From DASTFY01 sp963829955 (GTDB lineage Bacteria; Actinomycetota; Acidimicrobiia; Acidimicrobiales; Ilumatobacteraceae), in the NCBI GenBank assembly GCA_963829955.1, contig CAWHKS010000007.1, positions 1-64,000 on the forward strand: a stretch of DNA of 64,000 bases, written 5' to 3'. Position 1 is the stretch's first letter. Each line of letters begins with the position of its first letter. Below are positions 9,329-17,568 of this stretch, piece by piece. The notes under the pieces are model-generated. The model was not told where the DNA came from, made no database searches, and was given only the letters and a program-made list of their open reading frames with translations. The translations under genes were made by a program, and so were the position numbers.

Positions 9329-10212
9329 TCAGACGCGATCGCGTTGTCGGGCGGACGGGGCGTGAGATGCACCCACAGGTGCCACCCCATCAGTGACCCA
9401 CCCGGCAGCTTGTGGACCGGGAGCGGAGGAGCGTGCATGAAGCGCTTGAAGCTGCGCTCGATCCTGAAGGACGGGAAGTCCTGCTCGACGTCGGCCAGGT
9501 CGTAGACCCGGGAGAAGGGGCTCTCCGGGCCATCGGTGCTGTGGTACGTGAACCGCTCGAGCCGCAGGTACTCGCGCAGCCCGACATTGCGGGCCTGGCG
9601 GATGTGCTGCCCCAGCATGCCCTTCGGGTGGACGAGGCCGAGACGGGCGAACGGGTAGACGGCGAGGAGGGCGAGACGGCGGACGACCGCGATGGACACC
9701 AGGTAGTTCAGCGAACGGCGGGCGTACAGCATCACGACGAGCTTCCCGCCCGGCTTCAGCACCCGGTGGATCTCTGCCTGAGCGCCGAGGATGTCGGGGA
9801 TGTGGTGGAGCACACCGTGGCTGAAAACAACGTCGAACGAGTCTTCCGGCCAGGGGATCTCCAACGCGCTTCCCTCGCGCACGTCCTCGGAGGGGAGGTG
9901 GCGCACCTCGAGGCGGCGCCGCACCCGGCGGACAGACTCGCCGGTCAGATCGAGGCCAGACCAACGGGCGCCGCGGCGGATGAGCTGCTCAGCCTCCGCG
10001 CCCTGACCCAGGCCGATCTCGAGCACGCGGAGGCCGTCGACGTCCATGTCGTCGAGACATGCGGGGATGTGGTCCTCCAGCTCATAGCGCCACTGGTCGT
10101 AGGCGTCGAAGAAGGTCTCGTGGTCACCACCGAACCGGTCGTCCAGGCCGCCGACGAGCGCGTCACCGCAGGGGTGCGCGGCCCAAAAATGTTCGATCTC
10201 CGCTTCGTTCAT
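9298..10212 (-). CDS. Class I SAM-dependent methyltransferase
   Basis: A 304-residue Rossmann-fold methyltransferase. Motif I is VLEIGLGQG at 63-71, the acidic motif follows in SGLDLTGE, and motif IV/post-I reads FDVVFSHGVLHHIPD. A C-terminal ~100-residue extension may carry the acceptor site. Members of this group near glycan genes often methylate sugars or lipid-linked glycans, but the substrate cannot be read here. The gene is convergent with the heparinase-family gene and overlaps its 3' end by 31 bases, so the two transcripts are antisense at their tails. The promoter must lie in the short gap at 10213-10297. Confidence 0.82.
   Translation of the reverse strand: MNEAEIEHFWAAHPCGDALVGGLDDRFGGDHETFFDAYDQWRYELEDHIPACLDDMDVDGLRVLEIGLGQGAEAEQLIRRGARWSGLDLTGESVRRVRRRLEVRHLPSEDVREGSALEIPWPEDSFDVVFSHGVLHHIPDILGAQAEIHRVLKPGGKLVVMLYARRSLNYLVSIAVVRRLALLAVYPFARLGLVHPKGMLGQHIRQARNVGLREYLRLERFTYHSTDGPESPFSRVYDLADVEQDFPSFRIERSFKRFMHAPPLPVHKLPGGSLMGWHLWVHLTPRPPDNAIASDQNAISQHSA
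9316..9340. terminator. Bidirectional hairpin at convergent gene ends
   Basis: GATCGCG (9316-9322) and CGCGATC (9334-9340) form a perfect 7-bp stem with an 11-base loop. It sits exactly where the heparinase-family gene and the minus-strand methyltransferase overlap tail to tail. The left arm is followed by TTTT (9323-9326). A shared terminator is plausible. Confidence 0.45.
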
Positions 10213-10297
10213 CTCGTCCGACGAACCCTGTCGTACTGGGAGCCTCCGCTAGGCTCACGCCGCTCGTCATTGTACCGCCTACCTGCGCCTATGCCAC

Positions 10298-10873
10298 TCA
10301 GGACGTCGGGTGGTCGTGATGATGGACGTGGGCGCGTTGGCCGTCGCGGTCGAAGATCATGATGAGCTCGGCCGGGCCGTCGATGGCTTCGACGGCGTGC
10401 GGCGTCATCGTGGCGAACTCGGCGGCCTCGCCCGTCTCGACGATGATCTCGCGTTCGCCGAGCGACAGGCGCACCCGTCCTGCGAGGACGAAGAACCAGT
10501 CGTGACCGGGGTGGACGCGCTGATCGGCGACGGTGCGGGTCGGTTCGAGTCGCATCTTCACGGCGATTGTGCTGCCGGTGGGTCGGCTCAGCATCCAAGT
10601 TGTGCGCGCGCCGGCGCTGCTCGGGGCCGGGCGGATGACCACATCGTCGTCGCTGTGCACGTCGAGAAGTGCGTCGAGGTCAACCTGGAGGGCCTCAGCC
10701 AGCGGGAGCAGGATGTCGAGGCTGATCGTGCGCTTGCCGGTCTCGACCCTGCTGATGGTGGAGGGACTGAGGTTGGCGCGTGCGCCGAGCTCGTCGAGCG
10801 ACAGACCCAGCGTGTGCCGAAGACTTCGCAGCCGGGTGCGAACCACCCGTTCGATCTCGTTGCGGTCGGCCAT
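10298..10873 (-). CDS. XRE-family regulator with C-terminal cupin
   Basis: A 191-residue transcription factor with an N-terminal helix-turn-helix at about 10-62 (LSLDELGARANLSPSTISRVE) and a C-terminal cupin sensor domain at ~115-185 (HPGHDWFFVLAGRV, HAVEAIDGPAELI). I chose the ATG at 10873 (MADRNEIERVV). A start at 10915 would place the palindrome at 10888-10904 inside the coding region. The gene is divergent from the thioredoxin reductase-methyltransferase fusion, a pairing seen repeatedly in actinobacteria, so it probably represses that gene and itself. The cupin ligand is unknown. Confidence 0.85.
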   Translation of the reverse strand: MADRNEIERVVRTRLRSLRHTLGLSLDELGARANLSPSTISRVETGKRTISLDILLPLAEALQVDLDALLDVHSDDDVVIRPAPSSAGARTTWMLSRPTGSTIAVKMRLEPTRTVADQRVHPGHDWFFVLAGRVRLSLGEREIIVETGEAAEFATMTPHAVEAIDGPAELIMIFDRDGQRAHVHHHDHPTS

Positions 10874-10887
10874 CGCTCCATCAAGCC

Positions 10888-10904
10888 CTTGCGAATATCG
10901 CAAG
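10888..10904. promoter_or_regulatory. Palindromic operator for the XRE-cupin regulator
   Basis: CTTGCGAATATCGCAAG is a perfect 7-bp inverted repeat around ATA. It lies between the divergent starts at 10873 (minus) and 10945 (plus), 40 bases before the plus-strand gene, which fits a binding site shared by both promoters. Binding by the adjacent XRE regulator is inferred from position and symmetry. Confidence 0.7.
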
Positions 10905-10944
10905 ACTCCATGCACCTTTCGGGTTGGACCCTATCGTGGACATC

Positions 10945-12576
10945 ATGACGAACCACGCCCCGCGTACCGTCGAGCGGCACTGCGACGTTGCCGTCATCGG
11001 AGGATCGGCCGCCGGACTCGCTGCCGCGCTCCAGCTCGGGCGACAGCGCCGGTCCGTGATCGTCATCGACGCCGGCGAGCCGCGGAACGCCCCCGCCGCA
11101 CACATGCACAGCTACCTCGGTCGCGAAGGTCTTCCGCCCGCCGAGCTGATCACCGTCGGTCGTGAGGAGGTCCGCAGCTACGGCGCTGAGGTCCTCGCTG
11201 GCCGCGTGAGTCGTGTGACCCGCACCGACGACGACCGTCTCCGCGTCGAGCTCGTCGGCGGTCACACCATCGTCGCTCGTCGAGTTCTTGCCGCCACCGG
11301 TCTGGTGGACGTGCTCCCGGACATCGACGGCCTCGCCGAACACTGGGGGCGCGACGTCATCCACTGTCCGTTCTGCCACGGCTACGAGATCCGCGACCGG
11401 CGCATCGTCCAGATCGTCACTTCCCCGCGGGGACTCCACACAGCTCCGTTGTTCCGTCAGCTGAGCGCCCAGCTCACGGTCGTGCTCCACGACCCTGCCG
11501 AGATCGACGACTTCGAACTCGGTGCCCTGCGAGCCGGCGGAGTGGACGTCGTGCGCGGACAGGTGAGTCGGATCGTCACGGGTCCCGACGGCCACGTCAT
11601 GGCGGTCGAGTTGCCCGGCGACACCCACATCGACGCCGACACGGTCGTGGTCGGCCCCAGGTTCAAGGTGCGCGTCGAACCGTTCGAGGAGCTCGGCCTT
11701 CGAGCGGCGGTGCACCCGACCGGTCTCGGGGACTTCGTGGAGACGGACGCGACCGGGGCGACAGCCGTCCCCGGCCTTTACGCGGCCGGCAACGTGACCG
11801 ATCCGAGCCAGCAGGTGTTGCAGGCCGCCGCCGACGGCAGCCGGGTCGGCGGCATGATCAGCTTCAGTCTCGCCGAAGATGACATCCGAGCCGCATCCCG
11901 ACCATCGGCCAACGAGGCTGACTGGGACCATCGTTACGGGGGCGCTCAGATGTGGAGTGGGAACCCGAACGGCACGCTCGTGAAGGAGGTCAGCGGCCTC
12001 GCTCCTGGCCGCGCACTCGACGTGGGAGCCGGCGAGGGTGGCGACGCGCTCTGGCTGGCCGAGCAGGGTTGGAACGTGACCGCGAGTGACATCTCGCAGC
12101 GCGCGCTGGACCGGGTTCATGACGAGGCCAGGCGCCGCGGTCTACTCGTCGAGCGCCATCACGCGGACGCGAACTCACTCGATGCATACGAGACCGCGGC
12201 GTTCGAACTCGTGTCGGCGCAGTACGCATCGATCCCCCGCACACCCGACGCTCGCGGCGTTCAGAACCTGCTGAACGCGGTTGCTCCGGGTGGCACGCTG
12301 CTCGTCGTGGGCCACGATCTCGAGCCGATGCAGGCGCCGATCGACACGGGGGCCCACAGCCGGCCATTCGACCCTGATGCCTACCTGCGGGTCGACGACT
12401 TCGCTGCTGCGCTCGCCGACTCACCGGGATGGGAGATCGAGGTTCACGAGAAGCGGCCACGCCCGGCCGGTGCCGCCTCTGCTTCGCACCACGTCGACGA
12501 CATCGTCCTACGTGCCCGACGCCTCCTCGGCTGGCACACCCCCCAACACCTCTACGATCAACTCGCGTTGCACTGA
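10945..12576 (+). CDS. Thioredoxin reductase-like FAD oxidoreductase fused to a SAM methyltransferase
   Basis: A 543-residue fusion. Residues 1-310 are a thioredoxin-reductase-like flavoprotein with the FAD motif VIGGSAAGLAAA at ~17, the redox pair CPFC at 141-144 (HCPFCHGYE), and the second FAD segment GLYAAGNVTDPSQQ. Residues ~325-543 are a class I methyltransferase (DWDHRYGG, then ALDVGAGEGGDALWLAE, motif I), like tellurite-resistance or thiol methyltransferases. Each half is complete, so disulfide reduction may be coupled to methyl transfer, perhaps to a thiol or metalloid; this is inference. The ATG at 10945 follows the palindromic operator. The 3' end is 3 bases from an IS110 remnant. 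Confidence 0.87.
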   Translation: MTNHAPRTVERHCDVAVIGGSAAGLAAALQLGRQRRSVIVIDAGEPRNAPAAHMHSYLGREGLPPAELITVGREEVRSYGAEVLAGRVSRVTRTDDDRLRVELVGGHTIVARRVLAATGLVDVLPDIDGLAEHWGRDVIHCPFCHGYEIRDRRIVQIVTSPRGLHTAPLFRQLSAQLTVVLHDPAEIDDFELGALRAGGVDVVRGQVSRIVTGPDGHVMAVELPGDTHIDADTVVVGPRFKVRVEPFEELGLRAAVHPTGLGDFVETDATGATAVPGLYAAGNVTDPSQQVLQAAADGSRVGGMISFSLAEDDIRAASRPSANEADWDHRYGGAQMWSGNPNGTLVKEVSGLAPGRALDVGAGEGGDALWLAEQGWNVTASDISQRALDRVHDEARRRGLLVERHHADANSLDAYETAAFELVSAQYASIPRTPDARGVQNLLNAVAPGGTLLVVGHDLEPMQAPIDTGAHSRPFDPDAYLRVDDFAAALADSPGWEIEVHEKRPRPAGAASASHHVDDIVLRARRLLGWHTPQHLYDQLALH

Positions 12577-12579
12577 CCG

Positions 12580-12693
12580 TCAGAACCCGCCTGTCGCTCT
12601 CGCCGAGATCCGATCGATCTCAGCTTCGCGGTCGTCGACCGCGACCGCTTGATGTGTCGCCTTGTGCGGGTCGACACCGATGATCACCTTCAT
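12580..12693 (-). pseudogene. IS110-family transposase, 5' fragment
   Basis: A minus-strand frame of 37 codons begins at ATG 12693 with MKVIIGVDPHKATHQAVAVD, the N-terminus of IS110-type DEDD transposases; the Asp in GVDPHK is the first catalytic residue. A strong ribosome site (AGGAGGG) precedes the start. The frame stops at 12580, immediately beside the end of the upstream fusion gene, and the other ~90 per cent of the transposase is missing. It is a dead remnant whose inner breakpoint lies near 12590. In IS110-group elements the non-coding end upstream of the transposase encodes the bridge (seek) RNA, so 12694 onward may keep part of that end. Confidence 0.8.
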
Positions 12694-13128
12694 GAGCCCT
12701 CCTGGGTTCCTCGCTGGCTGATGGGACCGCGGCGGGCACTCCTACTTACGGACGTTCGTGCTCGTTCCTCTCTCGAGCCACACCGGCGAGACCGCCGCCG
12801 GGCAACACTTCGTTCGAAAGCCAATCCCGAGAACCAGGACGGCAGGCACTTCGTGAGCAACCCGACAGCGACGACGCTACGAACCAGCCGTCGCGCCACC
12901 CGAAAGTCTCAAGTAGGCACTTCGGGGCGATGCCCCATGTCGATATGCCCGCGCGTTCGGGGACACTTCGAGACGCTCTTGCCGCTCCCCGTATCCGTCT
13001 GTTCTGGCGCGTATGGGAGTGACCGCCACGCGTCGTCGTCCAGCGCGATAAGTGAGCACGTAGGGGCGTCGTGGATGCCCGACGGCGTTCAGCCGGAACA
13101 AGCCAACCTTCAGGTGGAGCAAGCCACA
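12694..13128. other. Non-coding stretch next to the IS110 stub with a repeated heptamer
   Basis: There is no gene in these 435 bases. They lie on the 5' side of the IS110 transposase stub, so the proximal part may be the left end of that element. The heptamer CACTTCG occurs four times in direct orientation (12806, 12847, 12918, 12964), two of them inside a longer match AGGCACTTCG (12844-12853 and 12915-12924). I cannot place the outer end of the element. The distal part must also hold the promoter for the metallophosphoesterase. Confidence 0.4.
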
Positions 13129-13767
13129 ATGATGCTCGGTGTGAGGATCGGCGTTTGCTCCGACGTGCACGGTCGCCATGACCGGCTCCTGGCTGTGCTC
13201 GGCGCCATGGCGGCAGCCGGGGTCGACGAACGCTGGTGTCTCGGTGATCTGGTCGGGGGCGAGCCGGTCACGGCTGAGCTAGTAGGTGCGGCTCGTCAAC
13301 TCGACCTACTGATCGCCGGAAATCACGACGCGTGGGCGCTCGGACCAGACCGGGTCGTCGCCCACGGACGCGACGTGTTCAGGTTGTCGAGCCGCGCAAA
13401 GGCCAGCCGTCACGGCATCGACTGCTGGCACGGCTCGCCGCGCCACCCCCTGTTCGGGTTCCTCACCGAGGCGTCTGCCGCAAAAGTCCTGCCCGACCGC
13501 CCCGTGGGCTCGCTCGGGCTCGTCGGCCATACGCATGAACCGGCGCTCTTCGCCTACGACGGCGCCGCTACGCGCGCGGTGCGGCCCGTTCCGGGCGAGT
13601 CTTACGACTGGCTCGCGACCGGCGCCTGCATGGCCAACCCGGGGGCGGTCTGCGGCAACCCGCGCGACGCGGCGAGCTGGTGGCTCATCGTCGACATTGA
13701 CGCCCGTGTGCTGCAGTGGCACCGCAAGGAGTTCGAGTCCGGAGAAGCTGCCGCTGCCGGCGTGTGA
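13129..13767 (+). CDS. Metallophosphoesterase family protein
   Basis: A 212-residue calcineurin-like phosphoesterase of the YfcE/MJ0936-like group. The metal-binding motifs are all present and in order: SDVHGRHD near the N-terminus, CLGDLVGGEP, AGNHDAW and VGHTHEP, followed by a NPGAVC-type loop. It should hydrolyse phosphomonoesters or phosphodiesters with two metal ions; the physiological substrate is unknown. Two ATG codons lie in tandem (13129 and 13132), and a GTG two codons on gives MRIGVCSDVHG, so the start may vary by a few residues. It stands alone inside the accessory island. Confidence 0.82.
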   Translation: MMLGVRIGVCSDVHGRHDRLLAVLGAMAAAGVDERWCLGDLVGGEPVTAELVGAARQLDLLIAGNHDAWALGPDRVVAHGRDVFRLSSRAKASRHGIDCWHGSPRHPLFGFLTEASAAKVLPDRPVGSLGLVGHTHEPALFAYDGAATRAVRPVPGESYDWLATGACMANPGAVCGNPRDAASWWLIVDIDARVLQWHRKEFESGEAAAAGV

Positions 13768-13948
13768 GGCACGTCGTTCCCATCCTCGGGTGACCCGGGT
13801 AGTCACCGGCATACGCCACCAGGATCAACCGAGCTTCCAGGGGGACAACGACACCGTGGGAGCACACATTCTGTTCCCAACCCGCTGCACCAGTTCCGTC
13901 GATCGGGTCGCCACGCAGCGGCCGGCCAACGTGCCAGGGACAATCACT

Positions 13949-14518
13949 TCAAGCCGTGGCTCGAGTGGGCCGGTATCGCTGGGCGACCGCCCCCGATCGG
14001 AACTCATGGCGATGCACGAGCTCGAGCTGGATCCGCTCCTGCAGACCGGCGAGCAGCGTCGGCCCATGGCCCGCCAGAACCGGCTGCACGAGGAACTCGT
14101 ACTCGTCGATCAGTCCCAGATCCGCCAAGGCCAGGGGGAGGGCCACGCCACCCACCAACAGGCCCTCGCCTGGTTCCTGCTTGAGCCGCTGAACCGTCTG
14201 CCCCAGGTCGCCCTGCACCAGTTCGGCATTCCAATCGACCCCGCTCAGCGTGCTCGACACGACGTACTTCTTCGCCCGGTCGATGGTCTCGGCGAACGGG
14301 ATCTCCCACTCGTCCATCCAGTCAGGCCACGTGCCCGTCGCCGGCTGCCGCCATGCCGACTCCATCATCTCGTAGGTCACCCGGCCGAACAGCAGGGCAT
14401 CGGCTCGTCCCAACTGTGCGGTCCAGTAGCGCATCGACTCCTCGTCGGGGACCATCCCCGCCTCGTGATGGCAGCAGCCGTCGAGAGTGACGTTGATCGA
14501 GTATCGAAGTGGTCTCAT
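13949..14518 (-). CDS. Dihydrofolate reductase-like (RibD C-terminal domain) protein
   Basis: A 189-residue protein of the RibD_C/DfrA-like superfamily that binds NADPH. The start is the ATG at 14518 (MRPLRYSINVTLDGC), preceded by a GGGGG ribosome site. Family features are the N-terminal SINVTLDG strand, the DALLFGRVTYEMM segment, the KKYVVSS strand, and the GLLVGGVALPLALADLGLIDEYEFLVQPVLAG core that holds the NADPH glycine loop. This family includes many stand-alone reductases of unknown substrate and is not the folate enzyme FolA. It looks intact. Confidence 0.82.
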   Translation of the reverse strand: MRPLRYSINVTLDGCCHHEAGMVPDEESMRYWTAQLGRADALLFGRVTYEMMESAWRQPATGTWPDWMDEWEIPFAETIDRAKKYVVSSTLSGVDWNAELVQGDLGQTVQRLKQEPGEGLLVGGVALPLALADLGLIDEYEFLVQPVLAGHGPTLLAGLQERIQLELVHRHEFRSGAVAQRYRPTRATA

Positions 14519-14755
14519 CGCGATGTCCCCCTTGATGCGGCCGCGCCGGCCGGACCGTACTTGGACGGCCGCCTCGACCACTTCTCCATCGGTGGCGGGT
14601 CACTCTGTGCTGTGTGAGCAAGTGCACCAGGGCCCGACTGTTAGCACCACCGAATCGATCTGCACGCGGCGTTTGCTTGCCGAACCGTGCCACAGAACGC
14701 TCGGCGAAATGGACCGTGCGGGTGCCCCCCAACGCCGGCTCCGGGCGGCCGATCT

Positions 14756-14773
14756 GTCCGGGTACCTCCGGAC
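14756..14773. terminator. Hairpin downstream of the GIY-YIG gene
   Basis: GTCCGG (14756-14761) and CCGGAC (14768-14773) pair perfectly around a 6-base loop, 35 bases past the stop of the minus-strand GIY-YIG gene. There is no T tract, so this is a weak terminator candidate. Confidence 0.3.
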
Positions 14774-14807
14774 GGTCAGCTAGCGCATCACGGCAGATCT
14801 GGTGCGG

Positions 14808-15587
14808 TCAAAGCAATGGGTCGACCCCGAATCGGCGTTCAAGACCGAGTTGAGCGGCGGCGTGGTCAAGCGCCTTCAGGTTTGCTTCAAACCACTCGGT
14901 GCCCCCACCCGGGATACGGCGACCGGTACTCCTGTGGAGTTCAGCCTCTGCACGGCGTGCCGCGTCTTGGTCGCCGATGCCTTCCCACACCCGAAGCATT
15001 GTGAGCGCGCCCGGTGCGCCGGTTGTTCGTGATGCCGCGGTCATTCGATGCCTAGCATCAGAGGTCGGTCCCGTACCCGCGTACCCGACCTTGGCTACGA
15101 CCGTCCGTCGAAAACAGGGATGCCGGAATACGTCCAGGCGTACACCTGGAACTCGTGCGTTGCCTCGACCTCTTCTTCAACCTCGTCCTCGATCTCGTCT
15201 TCGGCCTCAACTTCGGCCTTCTCGCGGATCGAAGCGAGCCGTTCTTCCAGCACGGTCAGATTCGCCCGTAGATACTGCTCAGTTTGTTGCGAGAGAACGA
15301 CGGATGTCAGCAGCGAGCGAATCGCCCGCGCGTTCGATCGGACGACTGTCCGGGCGGTGGGCAGATCGCCATCGAGCAGCGTCTTGATTACCCGCTCGTA
15401 AATGCCACACGAAGTTCGGACGTGTTGCGCCGCGCGCGGCCTGAATGTCCGCCGGCGTCTCACCCGCCTGCTCCCGCCGGTACACCTCGCCGAGTAGCGA
15501 CTCGTCGGCGTTCAGAATCTCGATGAGTTCCGCTTGGATCTGCTCCGTCGGCTTCGCCGGGCGTGCAAGCTCGATGGGTTCAGCCAT
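14808..15587 (-). pseudogene. GIY-YIG nuclease family protein (T5orf172-like), two frameshifts
   Basis: Three minus-strand segments join into one ~258-residue protein. Segment 1 (from ATG 15587, MAEPIELARPA) is a helical N-terminus. After a shift near 15402 the second segment has a coiled-coil-like stretch and an unusually acidic run (EAEDEIEDEVEEEVEA), then VYAWTY. After another shift near 15107 the third reads VAKVGYAG, then SRTTGAPGALTMLRVWEG and ends with GTEWFEANLKALD. VYAWTY...KVGYA is the GIY-YIG-type core, and the terminal segment fits T5orf172-like nucleases. Both breaks need only one or two bases. It may be a remnant of a phage or restriction-like nuclease. Confidence 0.65.
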
Positions 15588-15869
15588 GCCCGGGAAGGCT
15601 ACGAGACGGCCCAGACAAGTGACTACGGCCGCGCACGCAGAATGCCCTGATGGAGCGCGACCGACGACCCCGCCCCGAGCGACAGTTCGGCGCTCGTTGC
15701 GGGCATGACGATCAACGCACGTGCTTGCGATCGCGAGCGCCCTCGACCGGCACTTTCAGGACACGCGAGCAAGGTCGCGGGCGGAGGATGGCTGGCCGAG
15801 CGGCCAGGCGGGGGACCGTGACGCGGAGCTGCGGGAGCTACCGACCTTTGTCCATGCCCTGGGCCGCGC

Positions 15870-16126
15870 TCAGGTAACGATCTCGATTTCGCTCGGCCGC
15901 CAGGACCCGTCGAGGCTCTCCTGCCAGCTGTTGTCGATCCAGCGCTTGTGGAAGAACCGCTCGGTCGGGCCGTAGAGGCGCAGGATGGGAACCAACCCTT
16001 GCCGGGGAGGGTCTGGACCCAGTTACCCTCCGGGCAGTCGGAACGTCGCTCCGGCCCGAGGACGATCGTCGTCGTGCCGTCGCCGGCGACGGTGGCCGCT
16101 GGCGTGGGGTAAGCCTGGCGCCCTTG
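15870..16126 (-). pseudogene. DUF1254/DUF1214 protein, C-terminal fragment
   Basis: Read on the minus strand, this is the extreme C-terminus of a DUF1254/DUF1214 protein. It runs from QAYPTPAATVAGDGTTT through PEGNWVQTLPGKGWFP, then, after a one-base deletion (ttcccatcc for ttccccatcc, near 16000), ILRLYGPTERFF to SWRPSEIEIVT and a TGA at 15870-15872. The family phrases GNWVQT and PGKGWF are clear. The rest of the gene (several hundred residues) is absent, replaced by the sulfotransferase reading the other way, so the junction near 16126 is a recombination scar. Confidence 0.7.
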
Positions 16127-17059
16127 GAAACGCCTTGTCTCACCCGCACCTACCGGAGCCATCACCTCGACAGCGAGCGGTGGGATCACGTCACGCTGCG
16201 GCCCGGGGACGTCGTCATCTCGACCTCGATGAAGGCCGGCACGACCTGGATGCAGCGCATCATGAGCCTGCTCGTCTTTGGTCCGGGCCCCTTGCCCGCA
16301 CCGCTCGTCGCGTTGTCACCGTGGATCGACGCGGCCTTCCTTGACGACGTGGAATCCGTCGTGGCGACCATCGAGGCCCAGGAGCACCACCGGTTCTTGA
16401 AGAGCCATCTGCCGTTCGACGCCGTGCCGTACGACCCGGCGGTCTGGTACGTGTACGTCGGACGCGACACGCGGGACGTGTTCATGTCGGCCTTCAACCA
16501 CTACAGCGGCTACACCGAGCTCACCTACTCGCTGCTGGATGCCGCTGGTGGCGCGGCCGGCCCGATGCCGCGGTGCCCGGCCACTGAGCGAGAGCTGTGG
16601 GCCGATTGGATGACCCGCAGCCTGTTCGATTGGGAGACCGACGGCTGGCCGTTCTGGTCTCATCATCACCACGCCGCGTCGTTCTGGCCGTATCGGGATC
16701 TGCCCAACGTGCTGATGGTCCACTACGCCGATCTGCTCGCCGACCTCGAGGCGCAGATGCGCCGCGTCGCCGCCTTCACCCAGATCGAGGTGGCCGAGGA
16801 TGCGTGGCCCGAGCTCGTGGCCGCCGCTCGGTTCGACGCCATGAAGCAGGAGGCGATCCGCAACGAGGAGCACATCGGGCTGAGCTTTTTCGAGGGCGGC
16901 GCCGGTCGGTTCTTCCACAGGGGCACCAACGGACGTTGGCGCGATGTCCTCACCGAGGAGGACCTGGCCCTCTACGAGACAGCAGCCGCTCGACTCGACC
17001 CTGAGCTGCGCTCATGGCTCGAAGCCGGCTCAGCACCAACGCTTGACTCCGGCGCTTGA
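16124..17059 (+). CDS. Sulfotransferase family protein
   Basis: A 311-residue cytosolic-type sulfotransferase that would move sulfate from PAPS to a hydroxyl acceptor. The 5'-phosphosulfate loop is MKAGTTWMQ near residue 38, the 3'-phosphate motif is VGRDTRDVFMSAFNHY, and the C-terminal motif reads HRGTNGRWRD (RxGxxGxWK-like). The only plausible start is the TTG at 16124, since the frame has no better start and TRTYRSHH is the normal family N-terminus. The original start may have been lost at the junction with the DUF1254 fragment. It may decorate the neighbouring glycan, but it sits among broken island genes. Confidence 0.82.
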   Translation: METPCLTRTYRSHHLDSERWDHVTLRPGDVVISTSMKAGTTWMQRIMSLLVFGPGPLPAPLVALSPWIDAAFLDDVESVVATIEAQEHHRFLKSHLPFDAVPYDPAVWYVYVGRDTRDVFMSAFNHYSGYTELTYSLLDAAGGAAGPMPRCPATERELWADWMTRSLFDWETDGWPFWSHHHHAASFWPYRDLPNVLMVHYADLLADLEAQMRRVAAFTQIEVAEDAWPELVAAARFDAMKQEAIRNEEHIGLSFFEGGAGRFFHRGTNGRWRDVLTEEDLALYETAAARLDPELRSWLEAGSAPTLDSGA

Positions 17060-17568
17060 CGCAAGCGGCCCTCGCACGCCACGACCTTCGGGCAGGATCC
17101 GCTGGGGACGAAGGTACTTACCGGACTCGGAACTTCGCCGTGATGAAGATCGCCCCCCGGATGGTAGGCATGACCCCGCTCCGAGGGCTCGAGCGTTCTG
17201 GTGCGCCGAGTGTCCCCAAGCGCCGGGTCGGGAGCCAACGTCTGAGCGCGCCGCAGGGCACCGTGCTCACTGTCGCGAGCGCGACCGATTGCCCGCTCCG
17301 TGCTTGTTCTGACGAGCCCGATCGCACACCGATCATTCGATCTGCGCACTGACCCAGAAACGCCGGGCGTGCGACGCAGGAGTGGGCAGGTGACACGCGG
17401 CCGCCGGTTTCCGCGAGCTCGTCCCAATGTTCGCTCGCGAGCGGGGTGTCCGAAGAGGCAGAGGTGCTCGACGAAGTGAAGCTTGGCGAACGCGGCGCTC
17501 GCTGAGCCTGCACAACGAGGGAAGTGCGCTCCACGTCTGCCTGCCCATAGCAAATCGTCTGCGGGTGA
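17060..17568. other. No gene recognised
   Basis: About 510 bases between the sulfotransferase and an HNH fragment. Both strands have open frames, but none resembles a known family or has convincing coding character. The last ~30 bases may belong to the decayed upstream part of the HNH gene (an isolated Cys-Pro pair before the HH motif, with stops in between). Confidence 0.4.
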
